Shown piece after piece: positions 36,614-49,399 of a DNA stretch of 64,000 bases (positions are counted from its first letter, which is position 1; every line of letters starts with the position of its first letter). The stretch lies in assembly GCA_008973525.1 (NCBI GenBank), contig WACJ01000225.1, forward strand, positions 310,001 through 374,000. Direction: 5' to 3'. Source of the stretch: Stenopsyche tienmushanensis. Lineage: Eukaryota; Arthropoda; Insecta; Trichoptera; Stenopsychidae. Below the pieces are notes generated by a model. It had not been told where the DNA came from. It searched no databases and was given only the letters and a program-made list of their open reading frames with translations. The position numbers were made by a program, and so were the translations under genes.

Positions 36614-39600
36614 TTTAACCACTTCGTTCGATATTTGCTCAAGTGGTGATTTGATTTGCGGTAATAATTCGCAGAATAAGTTCGCTTCATGACTCATAAA
36701 ATTGAATCATTTATTTCAGCACAAGATGATTAATATTAATTTTACATATATTATAAGCATTCCAAAATTTCTAAAGAATGTGTTATCAATTCAAAACGAT
36801 ATACCCTTATCAATAATCTATATTTTGATTTAATTATTGTAGTGTATGTATTTATAAGTTCAATACAAGGGATATAGCAATACATCGCAAATCTTTTTTT
36901 CAACAGCCATTCACCATTTTAAATTAACGATGGACCATCCCATGACTGATAAATTGATGTTTAACTAAAAATAAGTATGTTTGATAGATCCAATGAAGTG
37001 AAATTGATAATATGTGCTCCAGTGAATCTTGGAAACAGATAAATAAATAAATTTTTAGTATTGCAATCACAGTTAGATACCTCGACTGAATGTTTGGAGG
37101 GCAAAACTATCAGTCTTGAGTCCAAAAAAAAACATTAAGATAATGAGAATAATCTAACCTAATTTAATAGTTTTTTTTTATTAGGCTGTGCTTTATGGAC
37201 CTGAAATGGTGGAAATCTGTCGGGGCGAGATCTGGTGACTAAGGAGGATACGGTACACTTTATAAGGGCCCGCAAGGGCGGTCAAGGCATGTATTATATT
37301 ATCCATATACCTATCCTATTCGTTTTACCGATGAGTTTTAAAATTTTTACACAGTGGTCTATGGGGGCTCGATTAGGGATTTTAGTGCATTGTTGTTAAA
37401 AGTCGAAAGACGTCCCATTCTTGGTTCATCCATTATGCTTCTATTGCTCAATTTAAATTTTTGGAACCACTATGCAATGTGAATGAAATAAAGCAGCATA
37501 CAATGCCAGATGTGTTGATGATCTGTGCCAGATAGTCTAAACTACTTATTTACTAAAGTAGTTTACACAGTTCTATGAGAGTCCTTTGCTGTACATGTCC
37601 ATGCCTTTTCAATCAGACATCATTGGCTTCAATGTCTGAGGCTTAGCCCCGAAGAGGTTTAACAGTCATGATCCTTGCTTCACTTTCATAAACTAATAAC
37701 GGTCTTATTGGTGTTTTAAAAATGACCAGCAGTCATTGAACGAAATGTATGAATGGCATTTGGAAGAATTCTTGAAACGTTTGAAATAATAATTTTTGAA
37801 ATATGTTATAAAAGAGCATATCATCATAGTTTTATTCAATCGTCTGTCTAAAAAAATGGAAATTGTTTGTATAACAAATACCGTTGAAGATTGACTATTG
37901 AAAAAAAAAACATAAATAGCTTCTTTGTGGAAAAATATGTCAATGGGGTGAATTCGTTATGTTGTGACTAAAAACACCCCTGATGCTATCAGAAGGTAAA
38001 CCGGTCATTCTACGCATTAGTCAACCGAATTTTCTTTAACGTTAAGTTTTATGTGCTTTTGTGTTATCCTTTTGAGGTAGAATGACCTGAAGTGACCCAC
38101 GTAGTTAAGTTCTGAGAATGGAGGATAGAAGTTATGAAAGTTTGCGTGTTTTCATGGCTGACCGCAATAGTTTCAGCTACTCACTTATGCTTTTCTTGCT
38201 ACAATCCTACCTTCCTTTAATTTTCTATAATACACAACAAAGCCCTCAATAAGGGCTGTCGTCTGAATGAAAAGCTCGTTTGACCACAAAAAAAAATCAA
38301 GCCTCAAAGAAAAATTATTGAACTTCCGAATGGTACGCGTGCAATTATTCAGCATGTACCTGATACGGAATTTTCCAGCGAGTTTCTTCATTCCGTTGAC
38401 GTGGACGTTAAATTGTTGGACTTTATGGCTAACGAGGCGAATTATGGAATTTTTCATATCGTGTCTTTTGCTAAAATGAGGTAACTCGTCAAACTTGGAT
38501 AAACATATTGCGATACATATCTATCGTGGTGGTGTTGCGTTGCGTTTTTCAAGTCGCTTGTTTTTTGCTATTTACTTTAAAAAATCAATAATGTCACCGG
38601 GGGTATATTTGAGGCTTTCGTGACTGCAATTCATTATTATAGACGGGGAACTGGGGAATTCGTTGATCGTAAATATATTCCTTTAATTTGAAAATGGATA
38701 AAGGGAATTCATTTCCTATCCCCCATGTGGGATCATATTTAATTTCAATAAAAATATCAATAGAAAAACTTTGGGTAAAGAAATATATGCCAAAATGGAT
38801 ATCAGATCGATGAAGTCCATAACAGGTTAATAGCCTCTCCAGTTCATATTTGTCTTAATTTGGATCACTTTGAGCCTCCATTTTACTTTAATTTCCACCA
38901 CTTACTTTAAAATCACTATTAGTCGTTTAAACACGTTTAAAGATTCATTAAAGAGTATGGTTGTAATTCAGTGATGGCATCTGTAACATGATTTACATAG
39001 TTTAACCGCATAACTTCGAAATCGCACAAAGAGAGGTTTGAGTGTACTACGATGTATGTTTTATCAGCATCAGCCATAATATTATGGGAAGCAACGATCG
39101 AAATTTTGCATCCATTTCTATAAAAGCTACATTTTTGTTTCAGTCAGTGTTGTACCAATGTAAATCAGGAAAGTTACAGTCTATCAAGTTTTCAACGTTG
39201 CGGACATTAATAGCAAATTAAAAAATCTGAATCAATCAAAATGAGATCAGTCGTCAATGAAAGAATCAGCTTTGTAGGAATAATTGCACTAATAATATCG
39301 CTGCCTCCCATACTATAATAAATCTCAGTCAATGGCGCCGTTTATGCCAATTGAAAATTAAATCTGTATCACAAAAAGTTACCTATTTATATTAAAATTG
39401 GCTTCTGCTTGACCTTATACCTATGGACATATGGCACGTCTGAATTATTATATACATACTAAGCTCTATGTTTGCTATATTTGATTATGGCTGTAACACA
39501 CATATCTTCACTGATGTGATATGCCAATATGTTTATTTATTTGAATTATTTCGGCTGTAATGTTAAGCAATCGTTAACGCTCAAGCGAGAGATTTATAAA

Positions 39601-40329
39601 CATTTTCAGGATTTGGCAAGGATTTACAACTAGAGTGTAATACGGAATCCTTCATGTGTATTGCACAGTATTCGTTTTAATTTTCTGGTACTAATAGCCT
39701 CAGTTGGAAGATAATAATATAATTTATCTGAAAAAAAATTGACCAAAATTTCAAAGGATACTGATTATGTTCTGAAGATTTCCGACTTTTAAATTATCTA
39801 TCTATCTTTTATTTTGTTCATATTATAGAGATAATATGTATGTTACTAAAATGCACATATACTTCTATTTGGGCCTTTATAAAATGATTTAATAGATGTT
39901 TCGGTAATATATGAACTGTATAAATTTATGGTATGGATGTGAATAATAAGATTAAAATATAATTGGAATGACGCTGGTATAAATACCAATAGTTAAGCGA
40001 ACACTATTTGAATGCAGATATTGCCATAAGTGCATCAACAGCATATGCCAGGAATAGCGAAACGTGATTTAAAAATTAAGAGTGTTTACAAAATCATGTT
40101 CATACAAAAGGCGAATGTATGGACGAATTCCATCTTGGAATGCTATCGGGAAAATCAATGTTAATTCGATGGATGGATGAAATCTATAAATATGCTTAAT
40201 ATTTAGTTATTTCAATGTGTTCTAAGTTCTTTATTTAGCATGCAACAGTCCAATTTTTCTATGTTTTTTTGTTATTTTTTAATATAGAGTAGTCCTTATC
40301 TATGTTATTGCAAGCCATTCATATTTAAA
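36614..40329. other. Intergenic region with scattered transposon relics
   Basis: At 37,190-37,270 (minus) a mariner C-terminal block is readable: SPDLAPTDFHHFRSIK, the third-Asp region of mariner transposases, preceded by a stop. At about 38,930-39,044 the right TIR of the pogo-like MITE family survives (ends GGTTTGAGTG then TA). The frames at 38,185-38,479 on both strands are not recognised. Elsewhere I see nothing. Confidence 0.5.
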
Positions 40330-41010
40330 TTGGCCAAATTCACATCAAAGGATAAACTCAGAAGCGGCATATAAACATTGGACAAATTGGTTGAAAATCT
40401 ATCAACCAACAAAGCGAAGATGATTTATAGTCATTAGAAAGATTCAGAAGATTTAGATGGATTCAGAAGAAATTTTTGTTGCATTTCATTTCTTGTTCAT
40501 TGGCGAAAAAAATCGTGCTCATTTCAGTTCTTGCTTATTTTTTGGCGTGATTGGTGATGAAAATGGATGTACATATTAGTAATAAAAAGTGCTTTTATGG
40601 GTTTTGTTAGATTCATAGAAGAATTTACGTTATTGAAACTCAGAAAACTTAGGTAATGAAACTGAGAGATTTCAACAAATCAGCCCATATTCTGGATATA
40701 ATAGATGAAAGATCATCCTTCTACATGACAATATTTGGTCAAATGTGTGGAATTTGAACAAGAAGTTTTGCATCAACTGGAATTGCCTTCCACATATTAT
40801 TAATTCTTCAGATCACTTCAACACACTTTCTCTGTTCATTAGTTCAAAAATGAATAACAAGCTTAATGTGAAAACGAAGTGACATTGAATTTCTTTAGAG
40901 TTTCTTCAAGAGATGGATATTTTTTGTACTTCCAACAGAGGAGTTTCGATGGTTTACATGGACCCCCAAAGATTAGTTTCTCAATATTTGGGGAAAGGGT
41001 TATATAATAA
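40330..41010 (+). mobile_element. Heavily decayed mariner transposase
   Basis: In order along the plus strand and in shifting frames: VIGDENGCTY (compare VTGDEKWxxY, first Asp), then KIILLHDNIWSNV (compare LLHDNARPHV, second Asp), then a WNCLPHIINSSDHFNTL stretch (compare LPHPPYSPDLAPSD, third Asp lost). Spacing and order fit a mariner. Many frameshifts and stops show it is old. TIRs not found. Confidence 0.7.
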
Positions 41011-41254
41011 ATTTATAAACATATAATGTATTATGAAAAATGATGTTATTATTATCGACTTTTATAATTTATCAAACACTGTTCGTGTAACTCAGGTTAA
41101 GTCAATAAATTATCGAAAGACTAGCAATCAACGAAACAGAGATGAATAAAGACGTGCGTCTTGAGACACGATGGTTTTTGATTGATCTAAATTTACTAAA
41201 ATAAGTAATAAATTGTGATTATATAGGCAATCCTAGTCTCGATTTTGTGGGGGT

Positions 41255-41690
41255 AAGTTGCTCGTGGTCGGGGATACACCTCACTTGGTGTAGGTGCGAA
41301 TCCGAGATGCATTTTTGGGTTACGTAGGACTTCACCCTAGACCGACAGCGCCCTCGCAAGGAAAGGGGGGGTTGAACTCTTTGTACTCCAAAAAGCCCTT
41401 TTCAGTCAAATCAACAAGGTCGTCTAGAATAGTTTTTCGCTATCTCCTCAAGAAAACTACTCAGTCTTTACAAATTTCCCACACTCCCTATCGAGACGGT
41501 CGCGAAAACGCCCTTCGATAGGTTCATCCAGGTGACCTGCTGGGTCATGATACCTTCAATATCGAATGAACAAGGAGGTGAATGTATGATACAAAATAAT
41601 TGAATGTAACCCCTTCCTGTGAAGGGATATTGAAGAGATATTGAGGAAGATGTGGAAGAAGAGCACTAGTTGTCTATGAAAAGTTTATCT
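41255..41690 (+). repeat. tRNA-headed retroposon, longest copy
   Basis: This copy shows the most complete layout of the family. A tRNA-like head (GTCGGGGATACACCTCACTT, then B-box-like GGTGCGAATCC) is followed by a GACCGACAGCGCCCTCGCAA body. The middle has CACACTCCCTATCGAGAC and CGCCCTTCGATAGGTTCA. The 3' part has ACCTTCAATATCGAATGAAC and GATATTGAAGAGATATTG. Five copies or part-copies are in this window (11,508; 15,461; 22,150; 41,255; 58,388). The (ATG)n tail seen in other copies suggests RTE-type mobilisation. It could alternatively be the 3' UTR of an RTE-like LINE. Confidence 0.6.
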
Positions 41691-43724
41691 ATAAGTAGGC
41701 AATCTTGCGAACGTATTTAAATTTTGAATTATATTTGCTAGTTTTTACTTTCGATAAAACATCATTTACATTAAGTATTATGATAACAACATAATCTTCA
41801 GTTGCCTTCTGTATAGTTTTGAAATAGTCAAACTGTTAAAGTCTTGATAACTCTGGATATTGCAAAAAAATGAGGAATTAAATTCCATCTACTTTAGGAT
41901 GTCCTTTTAAGAAAAATCAACATAAAGTCACACAGTTTTCTATTACACTATGAGCTGGATGAATATTTAGAAAATAAACACAGAAGTTGTACTACCTTTA
42001 ATATTAAATGCACGAGGAGGTGAATGACGTATTAATAGATGGTACGATTGTGGAAAAAAACATTTAGATGTGTGCACAAAAATACATGTTAATATCACGA
42101 TAATATCATTGCAAATTCGCGCAGATCTCACAGCTTTAGCACCATTGGACGATCATATTTGCTACCAGTGTTTGTACAACACACCTAATCATGAAGTATT
42201 TATGTTGTGACTCATATATGGGTGGTCATCAGATGGTGTTTACAATACACCCGATACACTTCTAATGATGGCTTAGTTCTGTGCGTTTTTTACAACAAAC
42301 AACTATCGAGCGGAATATTGCTTTCTCATTGCGATGGAGAGATTTAGGAAAGGCTGGAAGCATGCAAACATGATGCATGACTTCCTATGGAGCTGAAAAT
42401 ATATGGGACTCATCGAATAAATGAATATTTAATGAGAGCTGAATGAAATAACCGAATGCTGAAGTTGTTAAGCGGAATAGTCTATATTTCTTCAGTCAAA
42501 AACACGCCAGAGACCCCATCCTATAGTGTATTATACCATATAAATGATGTTTATTTATACACACTTTTCATAGGATCGTCATTATGCACGTGACTGTAAA
42601 ATAATATATAATTTTTGATATATTGGGATAGTACTTGGATTCAAATTATAAAGTTTTACGTTTGAATCCAGACCGTAGATGAAATGTTGATCGATTGAAG
42701 AATTAATATTTACAATCAATCATCCCCATCAATACTGGGACAATGAATAACAACGGGTGGAACCACATATGAAAAAAAAATGATTTGCAATAATTATTAA
42801 AATATTTTTTAAAAAAGATCATAATATTCGAATTATCTTATCTAATTTAACTACAAATAGAAACTCATTATTAACAGCATTTTCTTTGTCTGTGAAATAA
42901 AATTTTGAATGTTCTATTGTGAGCAAAATATCCATGCGATTTGAAGGGAGGCAATTTAAGGGTGGGTTCGCGACCTCAAATCGGGTCATTGGGACATTCT
43001 GATAGATTATGTTATTTTAAACCTACGATAATGTTTTGTTCCATGTTCAAGATGCTTTTAATTATGAAAATTCTTCATAAAATAACTTCATAAAAGTACT
43101 CTAAGAAAAATGCTTAATTATTAAACTGATTGTATTTAATAACATCAATGATTCGTGGAAATAAATCGAAGTGTGCATGGAGAAATTCATGTTCGATTAT
43201 TACAATAAAAAGCATCATCGACTCATCAAATTATCGTAAAAATCGGAAATGAGCAAAGATGAGAAAACTCTCGAAAATTTTAAATGATAAGATGGAATGA
43301 AACGGAATAAAATTTACCCTTAAGCTTAGAATCAACGTCTTTTCATATTTTTAATTGCACTTGCTTGAAATAGTCATAGCCTTATTTTATTTTCATATTC
43401 GCATAAAACTCTGATGATCTTGGCGCACATACATTTAAGACTTTAGTGGCTCTTCTTATCATATAACTTATTGATTTGCGGTACTCTTCACTAGTTCTGT
43501 TAATCTAATTGTTATAGGATGTCTTTCATATTTTTCTTGGCCCTTATTGAGTGATCCTGAACTTCATTGAACTTCATCAAACATAGATCCTAGGAGATAT
43601 CCGCTGTCAAATTAAAGCCATCTATAATTTCCCCTTATTTATGACATGGGGTATTGTCCTGTTGAAGCTTTAACATTTATCATAAAAATTGCAAAAAGGA
43701 ACAGTATCAATTAAATGCTTTTGA
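41691..43724. other. Intergenic region, mostly unidentifiable
   Basis: AT-rich and without a recognised gene. Around 43,640-43,680 the minus strand reads LKLQQDNTPCHK, resembling the QQDNxPxH block of Tc1-like transposases. It leads into the 1.5-kb duplicated repeat that follows. Confidence 0.4.
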
Positions 43725-45243
43725 ATACTTTACATATGTACATGGTTCTTCAAAATTATTTTTTTTTAGTACCATCAAATTAAAATGTTGTCTCCTTTAC
43801 ACTTAATAGTAAAATGTACACTCCATACGTTATTATGAGATTTACTTTAGCTAAGGCTTTGATACACAGATCTCTGGAAACACAAATAAAATTTAATAAA
43901 CACTATCTTAATTTTATTTTAATAAAGAGGCTCAAGAAAGAGTCCATTTATTGCATTTTTTTTTTCAAGAAGACATGCTTTTTATAGTTGTGTAGTCTTT
44001 CAACCCAGCTTCATTCAGCATTCCTATTAAAAGTATCACAGAAATCTTTCTATTTATTCCATTGAATCGTCATGAAGCTAAAACGAACATTTTACAGTGA
44101 TCATAAATCAAGCCAATTTGCAAAAAGCAATAGGTGTTAATTTTTGCGCGTCAAATGTCCTAAGGCTCATTACATAATTATTGGCAATTGTCTTACTCGT
44201 ATTTATCTTTTGAGTTTGCCGATAAGATGATAAGAAATAATGAAGGTGTTTTTAGCACAAGATGTATTTTGATGGGTTTTTGGGATAACTTCTGATGTTT
44301 AAAATATTTACAGAGGTTTAGGCCTGATCCACACTATGGTGCCAGTAACGGTTCGATCTCGCTCCGGTCTCGGTCCGATCAAATATTCTTACACAAGAAA
44401 CAATCAGAGTATTCACACTATCGGATCGTTCCAATCCCGTTTTTTGTATGAGAATATTTGACCGGACCGAGACCGAGAGCGAGATCGAACCGTTACCGGC
44501 ACCATAGTGTGAATCAGGCCTTAAAGTGTGTTCACATAATTAATTTTTTAATGGATGTTGTCGCGATTATAATAATTTTATTTTCAAATAAATATGTGGA
44601 ATCCAAAACACAAATCTTAGCTGTTTATCTCATTCCAGGTTGATTTAAATTGTAACCAACCTTGTATTAAAATCAATAAAAATTGGAACTTTAGATACCG
44701 TAATTTTTTCTTCGGATCTATCAAATTCCATTTTTTATTCGATTATATAACATTACTCATAAGATGAAATTAAGAAGAAACTGTTAATCATACGAACATT
44801 TGCATTGCTAAAAATTAATTGTATCCTAAATCTAATATTTTCAGTCAGTCGATGCATTTGCAAAATACAACCTGTTGCTGAAGAAGATTTTTACGAAAAT
44901 AACAGAATATATAACGTTAAATGATCTTCTTTATTCTCCATCAATCTCAATCGATTTGTATTTCTTTAACTATGGGATGTTTATAGCATTTGTGGGCATT
45001 TTGAAATAATTTATCAAGTCAGTAATATTTTCCATATATCTAAGACGTTTCAATTATCTAAACAACAATATTTATTACGCGTGTCAAACTTGCAAGGCCG
45101 GTACAAAAAGTGTTAAATATGAAAGTAATGAAAATTAATATCTAAGTGGTTGATTATTTTTTGGATGATTTGTACTGACTTTATCAAAGTGATACTGAAA
45201 TCTAATGTATGTCCTTCTTTTCTCAAAACATGATAAATAAAAT
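43725..45243 (+). repeat. Large dispersed repeat, copy 1 (interrupted by a MITE)
   Basis: This aligns end to end with 53,411-54,699, from ATACTTTACATATGTAC to CATGATAAATAAAAT. The only large difference is the 200-bp insert at 44,321-44,520. After a TTTTCAG site at about 44,844 a frame of about 95 codons is shared by both copies (SISIDLYFFNYGMFIAFVG, IYLRRFNYLNNNIYYACQTC). This copy has one stop where copy 2 reads Ser. The product is unrecognised and hydrophobic. A Tc1-like QQDN remnant at the left edge hints at a DNA-transposon origin, but I could not identify termini. Confidence 0.75.
44321..44520. mobile_element. 200-bp PIF/Harbinger-type MITE with TTA duplication
   Basis: A 200-bp insert begins GGCCTGATCCACACTATGGT and ends in the near-perfect reverse complement. 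TTA precedes (44,318-44,320) and follows (44,521-44,523) it. The homologous repeat at 53,970-53,990 has GAGGTTTAAAGT with a single TTA and no insert, i.e. the empty site. The inverted arms are about 80 bp and only a few bases differ, so the transcript would fold into one long hairpin. A 3-bp TTA/TAA target duplication is characteristic of PIF/Harbinger elements. It has no coding capacity. The few arm mismatches suggest a recent insertion, certainly later than the duplication of the host repeat. Confidence 0.9.
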
Positions 45244-46016
45244 CAATGCGAAAATATCAATTAAAATCTAATAAATTTGAAAAATTATACTATATGCATT
45301 CGGGTCTCTTTTAAACGTGGTGTTTATGATATTATTGAGATAAATTAAAATACAGAAAATGTTGGGGAAGCGAAAAGCCGTTTTCATCACTGCCAATATA
45401 ATTTGGGAAAATCTTGAATTGGGAAATAAATTAAAAAAATATATTTATGCACTAAAACAAAATCGAAGCCAGATGTGGCAATCAAAACACTGATTATTGT
45501 AATCAGTCATCAAGGAACAAAGTTGAGGCTTAATTACTTCTTATCATCAAAGCAATTTTGAATCGACGATAAAACACACCCTGAGTCTAAGATATTTTTA
45601 ATGGAAAAATGCATAAATAATTGCTACTTTCAGAAGAATAAGCTTAATTGCATTTGTAAATTATTCAGGCCAAACATGTTTTGGTATTGATTATTTTATG
45701 AAATCCTAATGAGAGTAGTGCCGTCAAGTGCTTTATAATTTATAGTTATATTTGAGGATAAACAGACATTATGAGGGTTGCAAGTGAGTTCGTCTCCATC
45801 GATATATGTAGGTGAAATTTAGGGTATTTTTTCAAAATGTTGAAAAAAAAATCTATTTCAACAACCCTAACACTTAGGACATATGGCCTATGTGTGAAAC
45901 GTAGCAAATTACCTCCTTAACCCAAAAAAAAATAAAAAATTGTCGGTCTATATACAAAACACTCATATTCTTATAACGAAAAAAATAACGAAAATCAGTC
46001 GATCAATGATCAATGA
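45244..46016. other. AT-rich intergenic sequence
   Basis: I see no gene or recognisable repeat here. Confidence 0.5.
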
Positions 46017-46727
46017 GTGTATAATGAACAAACATTGAAAATTTTTAAAATCTTGCTATACCTAATTAATAAAGATCATAAATTAATCGAAGCTTACGAT
46101 AATGGATTGGTTATATTGAATGTCTGCAAAATGATGATCCCTAACCCTCAATATATCTGTCACGGAGGAGCACATGTGTTTATACCTATACAGAAGATTG
46201 GAAGTCGTAAATATCATCAAGGCGTCAAGTGGTTATAGCACTACAAGAAATACTATGAAAGACAAAATTTGAATCATCGTTGACTGAAAAGGATACATAT
46301 TTATGATTTAGTGATAAGATCGTCTGATGGCAACCTTTTAACACTGATCTGCAACAGTCAGCATTGCGACTTCAATGATTGCAATCGATTATTTAATCTT
46401 AACAATCCAGATTATAATATGCACTTCAAACTATTAACTCCGATTGTTAGAAAGAAATTAGTAAGCTTATCTTGCGTCTGCATCTGCAAAAGCTGCAAAT
46501 TATCACTGGCAAAGGAGATGTAACACGATCCGGAATACATTTCGTTCATGTGACACCGCAAAAATACACTTGAGACTTGTTTTGTTGTACATTTGAGAAG
46601 CCAACGAACAATAGTTGAAATCGATAAATATTTCCAGCTACTGATAATTGAGCAGGATGATATCATCTCATTTTCTGTTGAAACATTCAAACGAGATAAG
46701 GTGGCGCAATTCTATTCGGACTTGTAA
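46017..46727 (+). pseudogene. Long decayed reading frame, family not recognised
   Basis: A single frame runs 237 codons with only four internal stops (46,236, 46,281, 46,521 and 46,551), far fewer than expected in AT-rich non-coding DNA. The residues have protein-like variety (for example IEAYDNGLVILNVCKMM, CNSQHCDFNDCNRLF, CVCICKSCK, VEIDKYFQLLIIEQDD). Cysteines are clustered, including CNSQHC..C and CVCICKSC. It may be a dead gene, a processed pseudogene or an unrecognised transposon ORF. I do not recognise the family. Confidence 0.5.
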
Positions 46728-48194
46728 AGGCATTGAAAGCTCAATTTTGTAATTGTTTGGGACTCATAATACATTGTAACCAACGAAACGTGCCAATCGA
46801 AGATATGTAATCAAACTTTGTTTAAGCGAAAAATACGACCGAAACCGTCGCAAACTTTGTAGTCAGAGTTTCTGTAAACATCAACGTGTATTTCAGTGGT
46901 GCAGAACGCTTTTAAATAAATATGTACATATAATTTTATTTCTCATCTGTTAATGGATTAGACGATTTATTCGCAAAATTCATAGTTTTATCATAGTTTA
47001 TTTTGCGTACCTTTTTTGATTGCCTCAGTATTAACTTTTTCCAATACTGGATACCAGGTTAAAAAAATAAAGATTTAAATTTTGAACTTGAAATCTATAA
47101 CAATCTTTACTCTATTCAATAACAGTTAGTTTTTCAAAAATATGTGTAATACTGTTAAAGATTTTTTTTAACCTTCTCCAGGTTTTTGTATAAATTCGAA
47201 TTTGATATTTAATTATTTTCTGTGCAAAATTGATAAATTATCCTTACATTTATCATACAAAATGTAAGAAGAAAATATTAGCTAGTACAAATGTTAATAA
47301 TTTAAACGACGGCAGCTTCAAGCTGTTCATTTTCTGATATTTTAAGCTCCAAGAAATTTCATATAAATAATCGAATGGAATTTGGGCCTGATTGAAATGA
47401 AGCCAGAAACAATTTGTCTCAGAAAATATTGATTTATACGTCAAAGCTCTGTTTAGCGATCTAAATAGGTATTTACTTTCTTGTTGTAACTCGCAGCTTT
47501 GAATAATTGAAATTGAAAGATTTTCGTTTTATCCCAATTAATACAACTAAGGATTAAGAGAATTTGAACAAAAAAGATATTTAAAGCGAATTTTTATTTG
47601 ATAAAAATGTGCATTGTGAAAACCCAACTACAATTATGTGATTCGAGACACTAACTGTAAATTATCCTACTTTTTGCTTGTTAATTTTAGACAGATTGTA
47701 ATGTTTTGAGGAATGATGAATGTGCATGGAAAAGTAGATCGATGGCAATAAATTAGAATAATGGGCAATAAAAAAGGGACCCTGGCTAAAAAAATGGCTG
47801 ACATTGACAACCAGTCGCTAATTTGCTTTAATAATTATTTTTAGGTGTATAAAGTTGAAGTGATGAAACGCACTGATTTGTGCGCTCGGTATTTATAGGT
47901 TTAATGAAACATTTTGTATGTGAACAGCTTGCCATCTTTCGTCTGGGACTATTTTAATTTAGTATGCTTATTCGAGCAATAGTGCTCGAATCATTCATCT
48001 GATATTTGTTGTTGAGACTGCTACTGGACAATTTTATTTTTCAGTGCAATTTGGCGTTTAATACGGCGATCGGCAACCTTTTTAAACACATGGATTACCA
48101 AATGGATTAAAATTCACAATTTTTATCCAGCGGACCACTAACTGGACTTTTGTGCTAAATATTATACATTAAAAATCATTTTTCAGGAATATTT
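46728..48194. other. AT-rich intergenic sequence
   Basis: No gene or window-internal repeat identified. Confidence 0.5.
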
Positions 48195-48300
48195 CCTATA
48201 GGTAGTCCCGCGGTTAAGCGCTTGGACTCGTAACTCAATCATCTTGGGTTCGAATCCTATAGGATTTATGGCTGGCGACCAAACTTTAAAATATATATTC
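48195..48300 (+). repeat. tRNA-Thr(CGT)-like SINE, copy 2
   Basis: The first 69 nt (48,195-48,263) still fold as a tRNA. Acceptor arms CCTATAG/CTATAGG pair perfectly, the D stem is GTCC/GGAC, the anticodon loop is CTCGTAA (CGT, threonine), and the T arm contains GGGTTCGAATCC (B box). The anticodon stem has a mismatch and a G-T pair. A tail with TGGCGACCAAAC then A/T-rich sequence is shared with 31,681-31,775 (minus). The shared tail and dispersed copies mark it as a tRNA-derived SINE rather than a working tRNA gene. Confidence 0.75.
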
Positions 48301-48502
48301 GCTATGAAAAACCACGTGAAAATTATTGGCGATAATATTATAAAAGGGATTGTTAAAAGCCACCAAAATTTATCATTACGATTTGATCCATGTCTTCGCT
48401 TTTTAATGAACGAGACGAAAAATGAAACTCATAGAGGGAATTGGTCAGAAAGATAAAGAGAAAGAGAATCGTTTGTAGTACCTCTGGAAAGTATCTATTT
48501 TG

Positions 48503-48516
48503 CCCCCCCCCCCCCC
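48503..48516. repeat. C14 homopolymer
   Basis: Fourteen consecutive C in otherwise AT-rich DNA, 60 bp before a mariner fragment. Confidence 0.9.
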
Positions 48517-48561
48517 AATATTTTTAAAAAGTCAAATAATACTATTATAAATGCAATGTAA

Positions 48562-48835
48562 GTGATGCAATACTTTTATTTGAAAGGTCTCAGTCCAACT
48601 AATATTAAATCCGAGCTAGATTCTACTTTTGGGGAGTCTACTCCTTCATTTACAACAATAAAATGTTGGTTGGCAGAGTTTAAACGAGGCCATACGAGCT
48701 GCCAAGACGAACAGCGCAGTGGTCGACCAAATGAGACAACCACCCTATAAATGGTGAAGGAAATCCATAAAATGGTAATGGATGACGACTGTAAGTGCGC
48801 GAGCTGGCTGACATGGTAGGCATTTCATAAAATAC
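48562..48835 (+). mobile_element. Mariner transposase N-terminal fragment
   Basis: The frame reads YFYLKGLSPTNIKSELDSTF, ESTPSFTTIKCWLAEFKRG, CQDEQRSGRPNE, a stop, then MVKEIHKMVMDD. This is the paired helix-turn-helix region of a mariner transposase. It breaks off near 48,835 into the composite mariner-derived repeat. A stop and the loss of the whole catalytic domain make it inactive. Confidence 0.9.
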
Positions 48836-48884
48836 CGTACACGCATAATCATGATCGTACAAATCATAGAAAATGCCGCAAAAA

Positions 48885-49238
48885 GAGAACAGAGTGGCCA
48901 TAAGGTCTATGTGTCCAATGGGTTCGCTTTTCGGGCCGCTGATATGACGAATGAGTGCCTCGCGATCTGACGCCATACCCAAACATATCTAGATAACGAT
49001 TACAAACTCTCATTAAAAAACGTTGTTTGAAGAAGACTAATCGAGTGGGTTGTTTAATTTTTACAATTGGTCGAAAATATTGTTATTTAATAGCGGACTT
49101 TTGCAGATTGGGTCAGCCCAATGTTTAAGTAATAATGAAGAAAAGAGGGATTAGACAACTTGATATATATTATAAAAACGGATAGAGCCAATCAGCGTTG
49201 ATACATGTAAAGTAGAATGGTCAAGTAAAATAAAAACA
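48885..49238 (-). repeat. Composite mariner-derived repeat, copy D
   Basis: In reverse orientation it carries the segments seen in copies A-C: the CCGCTGATATGACGAATGAG block, the GTTGTTTGAAGAAG part and the TATAAAAACGGATAGAGCCA end through AGTAGAATGGTCAAGTAAAA. It abuts the mariner N-terminal fragment. Confidence 0.65.
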
Positions 49239-49399
49239 GTGATCAGGATCTATTATCAAATTTATTTACCGTCAAAACCACCAGGAAAAATGTTCTCGAG
49301 TACTGAGATTAAGATTTAGCTGAAGTTAAATAATTGCAAGCAAGCGATTATTTGCCATATGTATTGGTTTGTTGTGCTATTAAGGCATTTATTCGAGTG

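Noticed and set aside
44458..44643. 61-codon open frame
   Set aside because: Its first part lies inside the right arm of the 200-bp MITE; the frame is an accident of the insertion.
48195..48263. Functional tRNA-Thr(CGT) gene
   Set aside because: It folds well, but the anticodon stem is imperfect, there is no clear T-run terminator right after it, and a second diverged copy shares the non-tRNA tail, which marks a SINE.
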